DNA of 64,000 nucleotides from Pseudomonas pergaminensis (GCF_024112395.2 NZ_CP078013.2:6542501-6606500); one strand, 5' to 3'. Shown: positions 18,112-26,317, counted from the first letter of the stretch. Numbers and translations: made by a program. Notes: generated by a model from the sequence alone, not told the origin.

Positions 18112-18900
18112 CTATGGGGCTCGGCGCTCGAGCAAACCGTCCTGGATCCACTGTTTCAGCCAGGTGACGGCTTGCAGTGGTGCACCCTCTGCATAAGTGA
18201 CTGCGAGTTCGGCGCACAGTTCTGAAAAACTCCAGCCGGTAGTCACCATGCCCGCCAGGGCGCAGATTTCTGCAGGCTCCAGGCTCCGGTAGTGGCACAC
18301 ATTCTGGTGCCGCCACACCAGGCAGATCTGCGCCGGGTCCAGCGACTGGCTGGGCGGGAAGTGCGACTTCGCCTTGCTGGCCTGCCAGAGTGCCACCGTA
18401 TTGAAGCGGCAGAGTATCTGCTGCACGGAGGGCGCCAGCGTCACCTGCAAACCCGGCCAGTCTTCAGGCGCCAGGTGTGCCATGTCGTGGAGGGTCAGCG
18501 GTTCACCCTGGGGCGCATCAAACGCCAGTGTAAACGCCCACTCCAACCGCGCCAGTTCCGCCAGCGGCGCGCTTTGTTCCGCCACCAGGTGTTCAAGAAT
18601 GAACGCCGGGAAACGCTTGCCCAGCCACCGCAGGCTGTAATGAGCCGATGGGTAACGGCGCACATAGGCGTCGGTCAGCGAGGCGAATTCATCATCACCC
18701 AGCCAATAGAGGACAGCACTGAAATCATGCCGCAAGACTTCCCGCAGCCGTGCGAGGTAGGCGTTGTGGTAAATCGCCAGGCCCGTGTCCACGTCCAGCG
18801 TCGGCCCGCCCAGCAGGGTGGCGGCGAAACCACTGTCGGCCACTGAGGTTTCGGCTAAAAGGTGCTGTTCAAAGGCCAGTTGCCAATCGATCAGGCGCAT
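18112..18900 (-). CDS. bufC: DUF2063 protein, partner of the MNIO enzyme (BufC/HvfC-like)
   Basis: A 262-residue protein of the DUF2063 family. The N-terminal domain shows the family pattern YHNAYLARLREVLRHDF (about 44-60), followed by YPSAHYSLRWLG. DUF2063/HvfC proteins act with DUF692 enzymes as recognition partners that bring the precursor peptide to the active site. The start codon lies inside the end of the DUF692 gene (10-base overlap), so the two are translated together. Gene order precursor-MNIO-partner matches bufferin and hvf operons. The symbol is by analogy. Confidence 0.88.
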   Translation of the reverse strand: MRLIDWQLAFEQHLLAETSVADSGFAATLLGGPTLDVDTGLAIYHNAYLARLREVLRHDFSAVLYWLGDDEFASLTDAYVRRYPSAHYSLRWLGKRFPAFILEHLVAEQSAPLAELARLEWAFTLAFDAPQGEPLTLHDMAHLAPEDWPGLQVTLAPSVQQILCRFNTVALWQASKAKSHFPPSQSLDPAQICLVWRHQNVCHYRSLEPAEICALAGMVTTGWSFSELCAELAVTYAEGAPLQAVTWLKQWIQDGLLERRAP

Positions 18901-19736
18901 AACGATCTCCTGGCCAAGGCGATGGCCCCCAGTTCGCGAGCCTTGCCCAGCTCTGTGAGCAACGCTTCAAAGGGGGGGAAATGGTCGTCCCGCTCCAGTA
19001 GCGTCGACACCGGGCCCAGGTGCTCCAGTGTCTGTTGATAGAGCGCCCACACCGGGTCACACACCGGATGGTCATGGGTGTCGACCACGTAGTCGCCATA
19101 GTCCATGTGCCCCGCCAGGTGCAGTTGGCGGATGCTCTCAGGGGGCAGGTTGCGGATAAACGTCCAGGCGTCAAAGCCATGATTGCGCGAGCTGACATAC
19201 ACATTGTTGACGTCGAGCAACAATTGGCAGCCCGACAGGTGCGCCAGGGCGTTGAGGAATTCCCACTCGGTGAATTCGTCCGCCTTCGAGCGCACATAAC
19301 TGGAGACGTTTTCCAGCACCAGTGGACGCTGCAATACGTCCTGCACTTGGCGCACGCGGGCCGCCACGTGGTAAAGGCTTTCTTCGGTGTAAGGCAGCGG
19401 CAGCAGGTCGTGCAACTGGTGGGCGCTGCCGCGGCTCCAGCACAGGTGATCGGACACCCACGCCGGCTGGATACGCTCGGCGAGCTGTTTGATTTGCTTC
19501 AGGTAGTCGGTATCGAGGGCATGGGGCCCGCCGATGGACAGGGACACGCCGTGCATCACCAGGGGATAACGCTCGGCTATCGCCTCCAGGTAGTACAAGG
19601 CTTTGCCGCCCTGGACCAGATAACTCTCGGAGATCACTTCGAACCAATCCACAGGCGGCGATTGTTCAAGGATCTGTTCGTAGTATTCGTTGCGTAAACC
19701 CAGGCCGTAACCCAGGAAGGGAAGAGACGTGGCCAT
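18891..19736 (-). CDS. bufB: DUF692/MNIO family oxidative enzyme (BufB/HvfB-like)
   Basis: A TIM-barrel multinuclear non-heme iron oxidase of 281 residues. In this family two or three irons act with oxygen to convert Cys residues of a peptide into oxazolone/thioamide or thiooxazole groups. Expected iron ligands are visible: His in HGVSLSIGG, His in SDHLCW, Glu in LENVSSY, Asn/Asp in LDVNNVYVS, His in NHGFDAW, His in HLAGHMD, and Glu/Asp in LERDDHFPPF. The second of two adjacent ATGs (19736) has the better AGGAG spacing of 6. It lies 64 bases after the precursor gene. The substrate is inferred from context. Confidence 0.92.
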   Translation of the reverse strand: MATSLPFLGYGLGLRNEYYEQILEQSPPVDWFEVISESYLVQGGKALYYLEAIAERYPLVMHGVSLSIGGPHALDTDYLKQIKQLAERIQPAWVSDHLCWSRGSAHQLHDLLPLPYTEESLYHVAARVRQVQDVLQRPLVLENVSSYVRSKADEFTEWEFLNALAHLSGCQLLLDVNNVYVSSRNHGFDAWTFIRNLPPESIRQLHLAGHMDYGDYVVDTHDHPVCDPVWALYQQTLEHLGPVSTLLERDDHFPPFEALLTELGKARELGAIALARRSLCA

Positions 19737-19800
19737 CATGGACTCCTGGAAAAGTGTCCGCAGCGGCGTGAAAGCCGCTGCGGTTGCACTCGGCTTGCGA

Positions 19801-20052
19801 TTACTCGCCGACTTTGCCGCCGGCAGCGTCGCAGGCAGCCTTGGTCATGGCCTTGAAGCCGTGGCCCTTGCAGACAGCCTGGCCTTTGCAGGCGTTTTCA
19901 GCGGTCTTGCAGTCGTTCATGCCTTTGCAGGAGGTCACGCCGTAGCAATGAACGTTAGCGTCGGCGGCCTGCGCCTGGGTCGCAACACCGGCGAACATAG
20001 TGGCAGCAGCGATAGCCAGGGCAGCACCGGAAACGGCTTTTTTGATGTTCAT
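19801..20052 (-). CDS. bufA: Cys-rich bufferin-type RiPP metallophore precursor
   Basis: An 83-residue exported peptide. Residues 1-29 form a Sec signal peptide (MNIKKAVSG onward, ending AQA). The mature 54 residues contain six Cys at 36, 42, 48, 55, 61 and 74 in the pattern [13 protein letters not shown], then [13 protein letters not shown], with repeated CKG units. This is the layout of DUF2282/BUF-type precursors that DUF692 enzymes convert into copper-binding bufferins. GAGGA lies about 9 bases upstream of the chosen ATG. It heads the cassette with the MNIO and DUF2063 genes. A plain metallothionein is less likely because of the signal peptide and context. The symbol is by analogy. Confidence 0.9.
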   Translation of the reverse strand: MNIKKAVSGAALAIAAATMFAGVATQAQAADANVHCYGVTSCKGMNDCKTAENACKGQAVCKGHGFKAMTKAACDAAGGKVGE

Positions 20053-20087
20053 TTTTGTATTCCTCAACGATCAGTAGGGGTGCCGTT

Positions 20088-20146
20088 CTGAACGGATTGT
20101 TCAGCCTCGACACACCACTAGAGTGAGGTCCCCCACAGGCGTTACA
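20088..20146 (-). promoter_or_regulatory. Candidate promoter and inverted repeat upstream of the bufferin precursor
   Basis: Read on the minus strand, TGTAAC at 20146-20141 resembles an ECF-sigma -35 element; 16 bases later comes ACTCTA as a possible -10. Downstream, CTGAAC and GTTCAG form an inverted repeat (20088-20093 and 20099-20104) with a 5-base spacer, 36 bases before the start codon. ECF control is known for Caulobacter bufferins, but no cognate sigma factor gene lies nearby. Assignment is tentative. Confidence 0.3.
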
Positions 20147-20169
20147 GCACCCGCAAAAAAAACTGAAAA

Positions 20170-22056
20170 TTACTCCTCAAGCTTCGACAGGGGCTCCTGA
20201 AAGCGCAGCAAACGCCCGGCGTTCCCCAGTACCAGCAAGGTGCTGAGGTTATGCAACACCGCCGCAATCATGGCGCCGGCGGCACCCAACCAGCCAAACG
20301 CGGCAAACACGACAATGGCCAGGGTCCAACCCAGGCCGATGATCACGTTGACCTGCAACGTCTGCCGGCACTGGCGGCTCAAACGCACACAGGTGCCCAG
20401 GCGCCGCAGGTCGCTGCCGATCAGCACCACATCCGCCGACGCCAATGCGATATCCGCCCCACCCGCGCCCATGGCCACGCCGACCACACCGGCCTTGAGC
20501 GCCAGCGAATCGTTGATGCCATCCCCCACCACCATTGGCCGGAAGCCGCTGCCGATCTCGCCCAGCACGCGGTTGAGCTTGTCTTCCGGCAGGGCCTGGG
20601 CCTGGACATCGCTGATGCCCACGTCCAGTGCCAGGCTGTCAGCCACACTCTGGCGGTCGCCGGTGAGCAGCAGTTGGCGACCGAGGCCAAGGTCCCGCAG
20701 CTCTTGCAGGGCCTGGCGGGCTTCCGGCTTGACGCTATCGGCCAGCAACAGCCAGGCTAGAAACTGCCCGTTCAGCGCCAACCCGGCGATGGGCCCATCG
20801 TGATTGGGAACAGCCGTGGTGAGGATGCCCAGGTGTTCGAACAACTCCGGCCGGCCCAAGGCCGCTTCGCCCCCATCGGTCTGCGCCACCACACCAAGGC
20901 CCTGGCGCTCGCGAATATCCGTCAACGCCAGCCGCTGTCCCTGGGTCGCCAACCCCGCCAGCGCCCGGCTGACCGGGTGGCTGCTGGCCGAGCCCAAGCT
21001 GGCGGCCAGGTTCAGCAACACCTGCCGGTCCGGCTCGGTGGTTTCGATAGAGTGCAGGCGCAACGTACCGAAGGTCAGGGTGCCCGTCTTGTCGACCACC
21101 AGGGAGGTCAGGTCCGCCAGCTCTTCGAGGAACGCCGAGCTGCGAATCAGTATTCCATGCCGCGCCGCCACGGCAATCCCGGCAATGGCGGTGGCCGGCG
21201 CCGACAGCACCAAGGCGCATGGACACGCGGCCACCAACACCGCGAGCATCGCCTGGGCGTCATTGGTCACAAACCAGGTGACCGCCGCCAGCAGCAACAC
21301 CAGCACCATATAGCTGCCGGCATAACGCTCCAGCAGCCGTGTGATCGGCGGCTTGGAACGCTCGGCGTTCTGCATCAGCGCAATGACCTTGCCCAAGGTA
21401 GATTCGTTACCGGTGCGGGTCACTTGCAGGCGCAGCAGGCCGTCGAGGTTGATCGCCCCACCAAACACCTGCACGCCCACGCTGGCTTCCAACGGCACTG
21501 ACTCACCGGTAATCGGCGCCGTGTCCAGGCTCGCCTGGCCCGACAGCACCACACCATCAGCCGGTACCCGATCACCCGCACGCACCTCGACGATGTCGCC
21601 GGTGTTCAGCGTGCCGTTGTCCACCTCATGGATGCTGCCGTCAGCCTGCACCAACCGCGCATGACTGCGCGTGAGTTTACCCAGGGCATGAATCGCCTCC
21701 TGGGAGCCGATCACGCTGCGCTCTTCCAGCACATGCCCAAAGATCATGATGATCGGCAACAGCGCGGCGGTCAGCAGATCACCCGTGGCCCAGGCGCCGA
21801 GCATGGCCAAGGCGATCAGTTGGTCGGTGATGCCATGCAGGCTGGGAAATCGCAGGCTGTACCAGGCCGAACGCATCACCGGCACCGCCACCAACAGCGA
21901 CGCGACGCCCAGCAGCAACTGGCTCACGCCGGTCTGGTCTGGCGCCAGCCAGCGCCATACCAGGCCTAACACCAGCAAGCCCAAGGCGAGCATGGCCAGG
22001 GTCAATTGCCGGGCAGCGCTGCGCTGCTCGGCGGACGTCAGCATGGGTGCGCTCAT
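20170..22056 (-). CDS. hmtA: HmtA-like heavy-metal P1B-type ATPase
   Basis: A 628-residue metal-transporting P-type ATPase of the inner membrane. Seen in order: membrane helices without an N-terminal HMA metal-binding domain, an actuator domain with ITGESVP (182-188), the CPC ion-binding motif (278-280), the phosphorylated Asp322 in DKTGTLT, the SSHP motif of the nucleotide domain, and GDGINDS in the hinge. Most CPC ATPases export zinc, cadmium or copper, but P. aeruginosa HmtA imports copper and zinc and is zinc-starvation induced. Its place at the end of a Zur-box operon favours uptake or redistribution here. The start overlaps the upstream stop by 4 bases. Confidence 0.88.
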   Translation of the reverse strand: MSAPMLTSAEQRSAARQLTLAMLALGLLVLGLVWRWLAPDQTGVSQLLLGVASLLVAVPVMRSAWYSLRFPSLHGITDQLIALAMLGAWATGDLLTAALLPIIMIFGHVLEERSVIGSQEAIHALGKLTRSHARLVQADGSIHEVDNGTLNTGDIVEVRAGDRVPADGVVLSGQASLDTAPITGESVPLEASVGVQVFGGAINLDGLLRLQVTRTGNESTLGKVIALMQNAERSKPPITRLLERYAGSYMVLVLLLAAVTWFVTNDAQAMLAVLVAACPCALVLSAPATAIAGIAVAARHGILIRSSAFLEELADLTSLVVDKTGTLTFGTLRLHSIETTEPDRQVLLNLAASLGSASSHPVSRALAGLATQGQRLALTDIRERQGLGVVAQTDGGEAALGRPELFEHLGILTTAVPNHDGPIAGLALNGQFLAWLLLADSVKPEARQALQELRDLGLGRQLLLTGDRQSVADSLALDVGISDVQAQALPEDKLNRVLGEIGSGFRPMVVGDGINDSLALKAGVVGVAMGAGGADIALASADVVLIGSDLRRLGTCVRLSRQCRQTLQVNVIIGLGWTLAIVVFAAFGWLGAAGAMIAAVLHNLSTLLVLGNAGRLLRFQEPLSKLEE

Positions 22057-23087
22057 TGTTCGGCTCCCTGGATGATCAAGCGGGCGTCGTCTTTAGGATC
22101 GACCGTGGTCACCGAGCCGGCCTGGCCGAGAATCTTTGGCAGGCGCTCGCGGTAGAGGCGCAACATCAGGCCCGGGTCTTTCACTTGGGCCAGGCTGGCG
22201 ACCGTGGCCGTCTGCGCCTGGGCGTTGGCCAGGCGTTCGCTGGCCTGTGCGTGGGCGACTTGCACCAGGCGATCGGCCTGCTGGGTCGCGGTCTGGGTGA
22301 GTTTTTCCGCAGCGGTGCGGGCGTTGGCGACGGCTTTATCGGCCTGCTGACTGGCTGTCAGCACCGCATTGAACGCGTTTACCGCCGGGCCTGGCAGGCT
22401 CGATTGCACATCCACGCGGGTGACTTGGATACCCAATCCCAACCCTGTGGATGTCAGCTCCACCAGGCGTTTGTTGATGCCTTGCACCAAGTCGCCACGC
22501 AGCCGCTCGCGACGTTCGGCAGCGCCGTTATCGGACCCGATCAATTCAGGTCGTGCCACCAGGATCGTGTCCAGATCCCGTGCCGCCGTGAGCGCCACGG
22601 CACTGCGGGTGACCAGGCGATCCAGCGCCGGCAGCACATGCTCGCCCTGCAACACAAAGGCATAGGGTTCGATGACTTTGTAGAACACCCGCACATCCAA
22701 CTGCACCACACCGGCATCGCCGGTCAGCAGATAACCGGAGCCGGCCAGCGCATCACTCAACGGCGTGGCGAAACTGGCCACGCGGTCGGCCTGGATCGCC
22801 GCGTCGGAACGCAGCAGGTTCTCCACCCGCCGCTCGATCACACGGTCAGCCGCCGGCAATAGCACCACCTGCTCAAAAGGCTGCGGCCAGGCCAGCAAGA
22901 GCCCGGCATTCTGGATACGGTCGAGGGCGCCGAAGTGCAAAACCACCGCGCGGTACTGCGGGTCGATCTGGCGCACATTGGAAAATGCCCAGGCCAACGC
23001 CGCCAACACGGTCACCGCGTACAACGCCAGGAACGTCAGGCGCCCGGCCTGGATCCACGGACTGTCCGGGCCGTCACGCTCGGTCAT
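22053..23087 (-). CDS. SPFH-domain membrane protein (HflC-like), third of three
   Basis: A 344-residue protein with one N-terminal membrane helix (about 15-38) and a SPFH/band-7 domain opening with NVRQIDPQYRAVVLHFGAL. A long Ala/Gln-rich helical stretch (about 245-310) should form a coiled coil for oligomerisation. Relatives HflK/HflC build cage-like assemblies around FtsH. It overlaps both neighbours by 4 bases (ATGA), so it is co-translated with the second SPFH gene and the metal ATPase. A role in metal homeostasis is inferred only from the operon. Confidence 0.85.
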   Translation of the reverse strand: MTERDGPDSPWIQAGRLTFLALYAVTVLAALAWAFSNVRQIDPQYRAVVLHFGALDRIQNAGLLLAWPQPFEQVVLLPAADRVIERRVENLLRSDAAIQADRVASFATPLSDALAGSGYLLTGDAGVVQLDVRVFYKVIEPYAFVLQGEHVLPALDRLVTRSAVALTAARDLDTILVARPELIGSDNGAAERRERLRGDLVQGINKRLVELTSTGLGLGIQVTRVDVQSSLPGPAVNAFNAVLTASQQADKAVANARTAAEKLTQTATQQADRLVQVAHAQASERLANAQAQTATVASLAQVKDPGLMLRLYRERLPKILGQAGSVTTVDPKDDARLIIQGAEQ

Positions 23088-24067
23088 GGCTGGACATCCT
23101 TCGGCCCGTCGACCAAGGCGCGGAATGGCGCAGCGTCGGTGCGCAGGATGATCTTGGTGCCTGGCGTGACCACGGTGCCCAAGGTATCCAGGGAGCGCAG
23201 CAGGTTGTACAGCTGCGGATTGCCGGCGTAGGCGCGGCCATAGATCTGCGCGGCCTCGACCCGCGACTGCGCTTCGATGTCGGCGGCTTTCACCGTGGCA
23301 TCGGCCTGCACAATGCGCGCATCACGCTCGGCGGCGGAGCGGATCTGCGCCGCTTCGCGCTTGCCCACGGCGGTGCGCTCGGTGGCGATGGTTTCGCGCT
23401 CGGCGCGCATACGGTCGACGGTGGCGGTGAGGGTCACTGACGGCAAGGTCAGCCGTTCGATACCGACTTGGGCCACGCGCACGCCGTAGGTGGTGAGCAA
23501 TTGTTGATCAATCTGCTGGCGCAACTGCGCTTCGAAGTCAGCGATGCGCACCTGGCTGGCATCGGTGTTGATCAGGCTCGACAGGTCGAAGCTGGCCGCG
23601 GTGGTTTCCAACGCCGAACCCACGAAGGTGCGGATCTGCCGCGCCGCTTCATCCGGCTGGTTCTGCACCGCGCGCATGAAGCGCTGCACGTTGTCTGCGT
23701 CGCCTTGCACCTGCCACGCCACGTAGGCCTGCACGATGATGCGCAGGCCATCGCGGGTGCCCACATCCTGCAAACCGCTGGAGGTGGTGCGCAGGCGCAG
23801 ATCTACCGGGATCGCCGCTTCGAACGGCGCCGGCCAACGCCAGCCCAGGCCGGGTTCCAGCAGCACCCGCGAAGGGTTGCCGAAACGAGTAATCACCGTG
23901 GCCTCGCCGGAGCGCACTTGCACCAGGCTGGCGGCGGCGACCGCAAACAATACCAGCAACAGCGCCCAGGCCATACGGCGCCAGGGGAACGGGCCAGCGG
24001 CGTGCTCGTCACCATGATGGTGGTGATGGTGATGGCCATGGTGATGATCGTGAGAATGAGCGCTCAA
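23084..24067 (-). CDS. SPFH-domain membrane protein (HflC-like) with His-rich N-terminus
   Basis: A 327-residue SPFH protein. Its cytoplasm-side N-terminus holds 13 His in the first 22 residues, including a run of seven (12-18). A membrane helix follows (about 31-50), then the SPFH domain (VRSGEATVITRFGNPSR onward) and a helical tail rich in Ala, Glu and Arg (about 215-270). The His cluster is a likely metal-binding tract and distinguishes it from housekeeping HflC. It lies 12 bases after the HflK-like gene. Confidence 0.87.
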   Translation of the reverse strand: MSAHSHDHHHGHHHHHHHGDEHAAGPFPWRRMAWALLLVLFAVAAASLVQVRSGEATVITRFGNPSRVLLEPGLGWRWPAPFEAAIPVDLRLRTTSSGLQDVGTRDGLRIIVQAYVAWQVQGDADNVQRFMRAVQNQPDEAARQIRTFVGSALETTAASFDLSSLINTDASQVRIADFEAQLRQQIDQQLLTTYGVRVAQVGIERLTLPSVTLTATVDRMRAERETIATERTAVGKREAAQIRSAAERDARIVQADATVKAADIEAQSRVEAAQIYGRAYAGNPQLYNLLRSLDTLGTVVTPGTKIILRTDAAPFRALVDGPKDVQP

Positions 24068-24079
24068 CAGACAGACTCC

Positions 24080-25984
24080 TTATTGAACGGCTTTACGCGG
24101 CACCGAAGGATCGGCCGGCAAGGTAAAAGAACGCAGATCGATCGTCGGCGCGCCATCGGCGCCCAGGCGGTGATCCAGGATAAGCAACTTGGCATGGGCC
24201 AGGCCCTGGCTGAGTTGGCCAAGGTATTGCTCCAGCACGAAGGCCTGGCCGGCCGTGGCGTAGGCCTTTTGTTCGGCGGCGAAACGCAGGTCGGCGGCCT
24301 GGGCGCCGGCGTTCACTTCCCGCGCTATGGCCTGGGCCTGATCGCGCGCGGTGCTGGCTTGCAGCAACGCCTGGTTGGTTTGCTCACTGGCCGCACCGCG
24401 CTCGCGGGAGATCAGGGCCTGGGCACCAATCTGCGCAGCTTGCACGCCGTGATAAGCGTTGGCGGCACCGGCCGGTGGGTGGATCGCCTCGACCACGGTG
24501 GCAAGGATTTCCACGCCACTGTCGAGTGTTTGCAGGTCCGCCTGCACGGCGCGCCCGATCTCGTCGGCCAGGGAGGTGCGTTGTTCGCCGAGCAATTCAT
24601 CCAGGGTACGCGAGGCAAAGTCGTGCACCAGGATGCGACTGGCGGTGCTGCGGATGAGAGTCGGTACATCGGCGCTGTTGTAGGTGGCGGCCAGCGCGGC
24701 CTGATCGGTAAGGCCGATGCGGTAGACAAACCGCACGTCCATGTTAACGATCTGGAAGCTCTGCTTGTCGCCGCTGCTGCTGGCGATCACTTGGGATTTG
24801 TCATTCACATGGCTGGCGTCCCACAGCCGATTGGCAATCGACGGTGGCGGGCCTTCCGCAGCGGCCAGTTCCGGGGCAGCAGCTTCGCTGACACTGGTGG
24901 CCAGCTCATGCACCACGCCGTTTTCGACGCCGATGACACGGCCCAACGGCCACGGTAACCCCACATGCAAACCGGGGCCGAACACCTCAACGGGTTTACC
25001 AAAGCGCTCATAAATCCCACGGCCTTGCAGGGGCACTTCGTGCACACCGGTAAGCGCCCAGCCTACCGCAAGCACCACCAGCAACACCGGCAGGAACGCC
25101 CTGCGCATGTAGGTAAAGGCCCAGATCTGGCGCAGGTCGATGCCGAAACGGTTGTGCAACTCATGCTGCAACGCGAGCAAGGGTTGGGGCGGCCATCGAA
25201 GCAGCCCGGCGATAAAACTGTGCGCCATCAGCCGAGGTTCGAGCCGTGGCTGGCGTGGGCTGAACAACGACAGTACAGCTCTTAATAGAAACTCCAGCGA
25301 GACCAATGCCGGCAGCAACCCGATCAGCACCGCCAGGCGCAACGGCCACACCGACTGCGCACCGGCAAATAGCAGGCAAACCGCACTGACCACCAGGCAG
25401 ATAATCGCCACCCGACTCAACTGCGCCAGTTGTGAGGCTTCCGGCCATTGCGCAACGGTTTCCTGAGCCAAGCGACGTTCGAACACCAGCAGGCCAAACG
25501 CCAAGGCCAATGCCAGCGCAGCACCGATGCTTGCCGATTGACCGACGGGGGCAGCGGGTAATGTCAGGTTCCAGAATTCGACAATGCTGACCAACGCCAG
25601 CAGCGACCAGCCGCCCAGCCATAAAACCGGCGCACCGATCTGCTTGCCAAAGCGCTCGACCAGGCGCGCGTAGCGGCCCGCGTCTTCAACCGGCAGGTCA
25701 ACCGCGGGGGCTTCCAGTGCCTGGGCGCGCCAATCCGCCACCCACCAGGCTGACTGCAAAGCGGCGACCAGCAGCCATAACGCCGACGCGCAGTTGATCA
25801 GCACCACAGGCCAGATCGACAGCGGCGTAAACAACGCGACAAATAGCGCCAACACCCAGCCGGCCACCGCCAGCACCGTCAGGCTGATACCGGCCTGGCG
25901 CAATCGACGGGCATGGAACAGCCCCTGTTGAAAACGCGGTAGGCCTTCCACCGAAGCGCCGTCAGCTTCCAGATCCACTTGCAT
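24080..25984 (-). CDS. Large HflK-like SPFH membrane protein, first gene of Zur operon
   Basis: A 634-residue protein with a fused architecture: about five N-terminal membrane segments in the first 260 residues, a further helix near 305-325 (FLPVLLVVLAVGWALTG), then an SPFH domain (GRGIYERFGKPVEVFGPGLH) and a helical tail. Ordinary HflK is about 400 residues with one helix, so this is an extended form. MQVDLEADG at 25984 is chosen because longer in-frame versions would place the Zur box inside the gene. It is the first gene of the SPFH-SPFH-SPFH-HmtA operon. Confidence 0.85.
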   Translation of the reverse strand: MQVDLEADGASVEGLPRFQQGLFHARRLRQAGISLTVLAVAGWVLALFVALFTPLSIWPVVLINCASALWLLVAALQSAWWVADWRAQALEAPAVDLPVEDAGRYARLVERFGKQIGAPVLWLGGWSLLALVSIVEFWNLTLPAAPVGQSASIGAALALALAFGLLVFERRLAQETVAQWPEASQLAQLSRVAIICLVVSAVCLLFAGAQSVWPLRLAVLIGLLPALVSLEFLLRAVLSLFSPRQPRLEPRLMAHSFIAGLLRWPPQPLLALQHELHNRFGIDLRQIWAFTYMRRAFLPVLLVVLAVGWALTGVHEVPLQGRGIYERFGKPVEVFGPGLHVGLPWPLGRVIGVENGVVHELATSVSEAAAPELAAAEGPPPSIANRLWDASHVNDKSQVIASSSGDKQSFQIVNMDVRFVYRIGLTDQAALAATYNSADVPTLIRSTASRILVHDFASRTLDELLGEQRTSLADEIGRAVQADLQTLDSGVEILATVVEAIHPPAGAANAYHGVQAAQIGAQALISRERGAASEQTNQALLQASTARDQAQAIAREVNAGAQAADLRFAAEQKAYATAGQAFVLEQYLGQLSQGLAHAKLLILDHRLGADGAPTIDLRSFTLPADPSVPRKAVQ

Positions 25985-26010
25985 CCACTCAACGCCCAGT
26001 TGTACACAAT

Positions 26011-26027
26011 TCGTTACGATATAACAC
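26011..26027. promoter_or_regulatory. Zur operator upstream of the SPFH/HmtA operon
   Basis: GTTACGATATAAC at 26013-26025 matches the Zur core GTTATAnTATAAC at 11 of 12 fixed positions (the fifth base is C instead of T). It lies 29 bases before the chosen start of the HflK-like gene and is in an intergenic segment once that start is used. A related zinc-controlled operon containing hmtA is known in P. aeruginosa, which supports the assignment. Confidence 0.75.
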
Positions 26028-26317
26028 GGAGCGTGAAATTTTTGTTCGAAAAACAGCAGTTTCAGATGCACCCAAATCCCCTGTGGAAGCGGTCTTGTTT
26101 GGGAGCTGGCTTGCCTGCGATAGCGCCACCTCGGTGTAACTGAAAAACCGAGGTGGCGCTATCGCAGGCAAGCCAGCCACCACAGAGGGACATCGTTGTG
26201 TTCAAGACCGTGACTAAACCCCCAGAAACACGCGCCATCACTGGTGCAGGCCGCGATTAATCGGCACACTCCAGAACAGTTTTTCGCGGGTCCACGGACA
26301 AGGAAGCGTCACCCCCC
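26026..26317. other. Intergenic stretch with REPIN, between divergent operons
   Basis: About 290 bases separate the Zur box from the lipid operon. A REPIN (26082-26186) fills the middle. The remaining 26187-26317 should hold the promoter of the rightward lipid operon, but I cannot point to convincing -35/-10 elements. AAGGAAGCG lies about 15 bases before the start at 26318. Confidence 0.6.
26082..26186. repeat. REPIN (paired inverted REP sequences)
   Basis: The 31-base arm 26105-26135 is perfectly complementary to 26147-26177 around an 11-base loop. The core GGCTTGCCTGCGATAGCG is a pseudomonad REP sequence, and the flanks carry CTGTGG and CCACAG. REPINs are non-autonomous repeats moved by RAYT transposases; no RAYT gene is in this window. 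Confidence 0.88.

Noticed and set aside
19801-20052. Cytoplasmic metallothionein
   Set aside because: A clear signal peptide and the adjacent DUF692/DUF2063 genes fit an exported modified peptide better.
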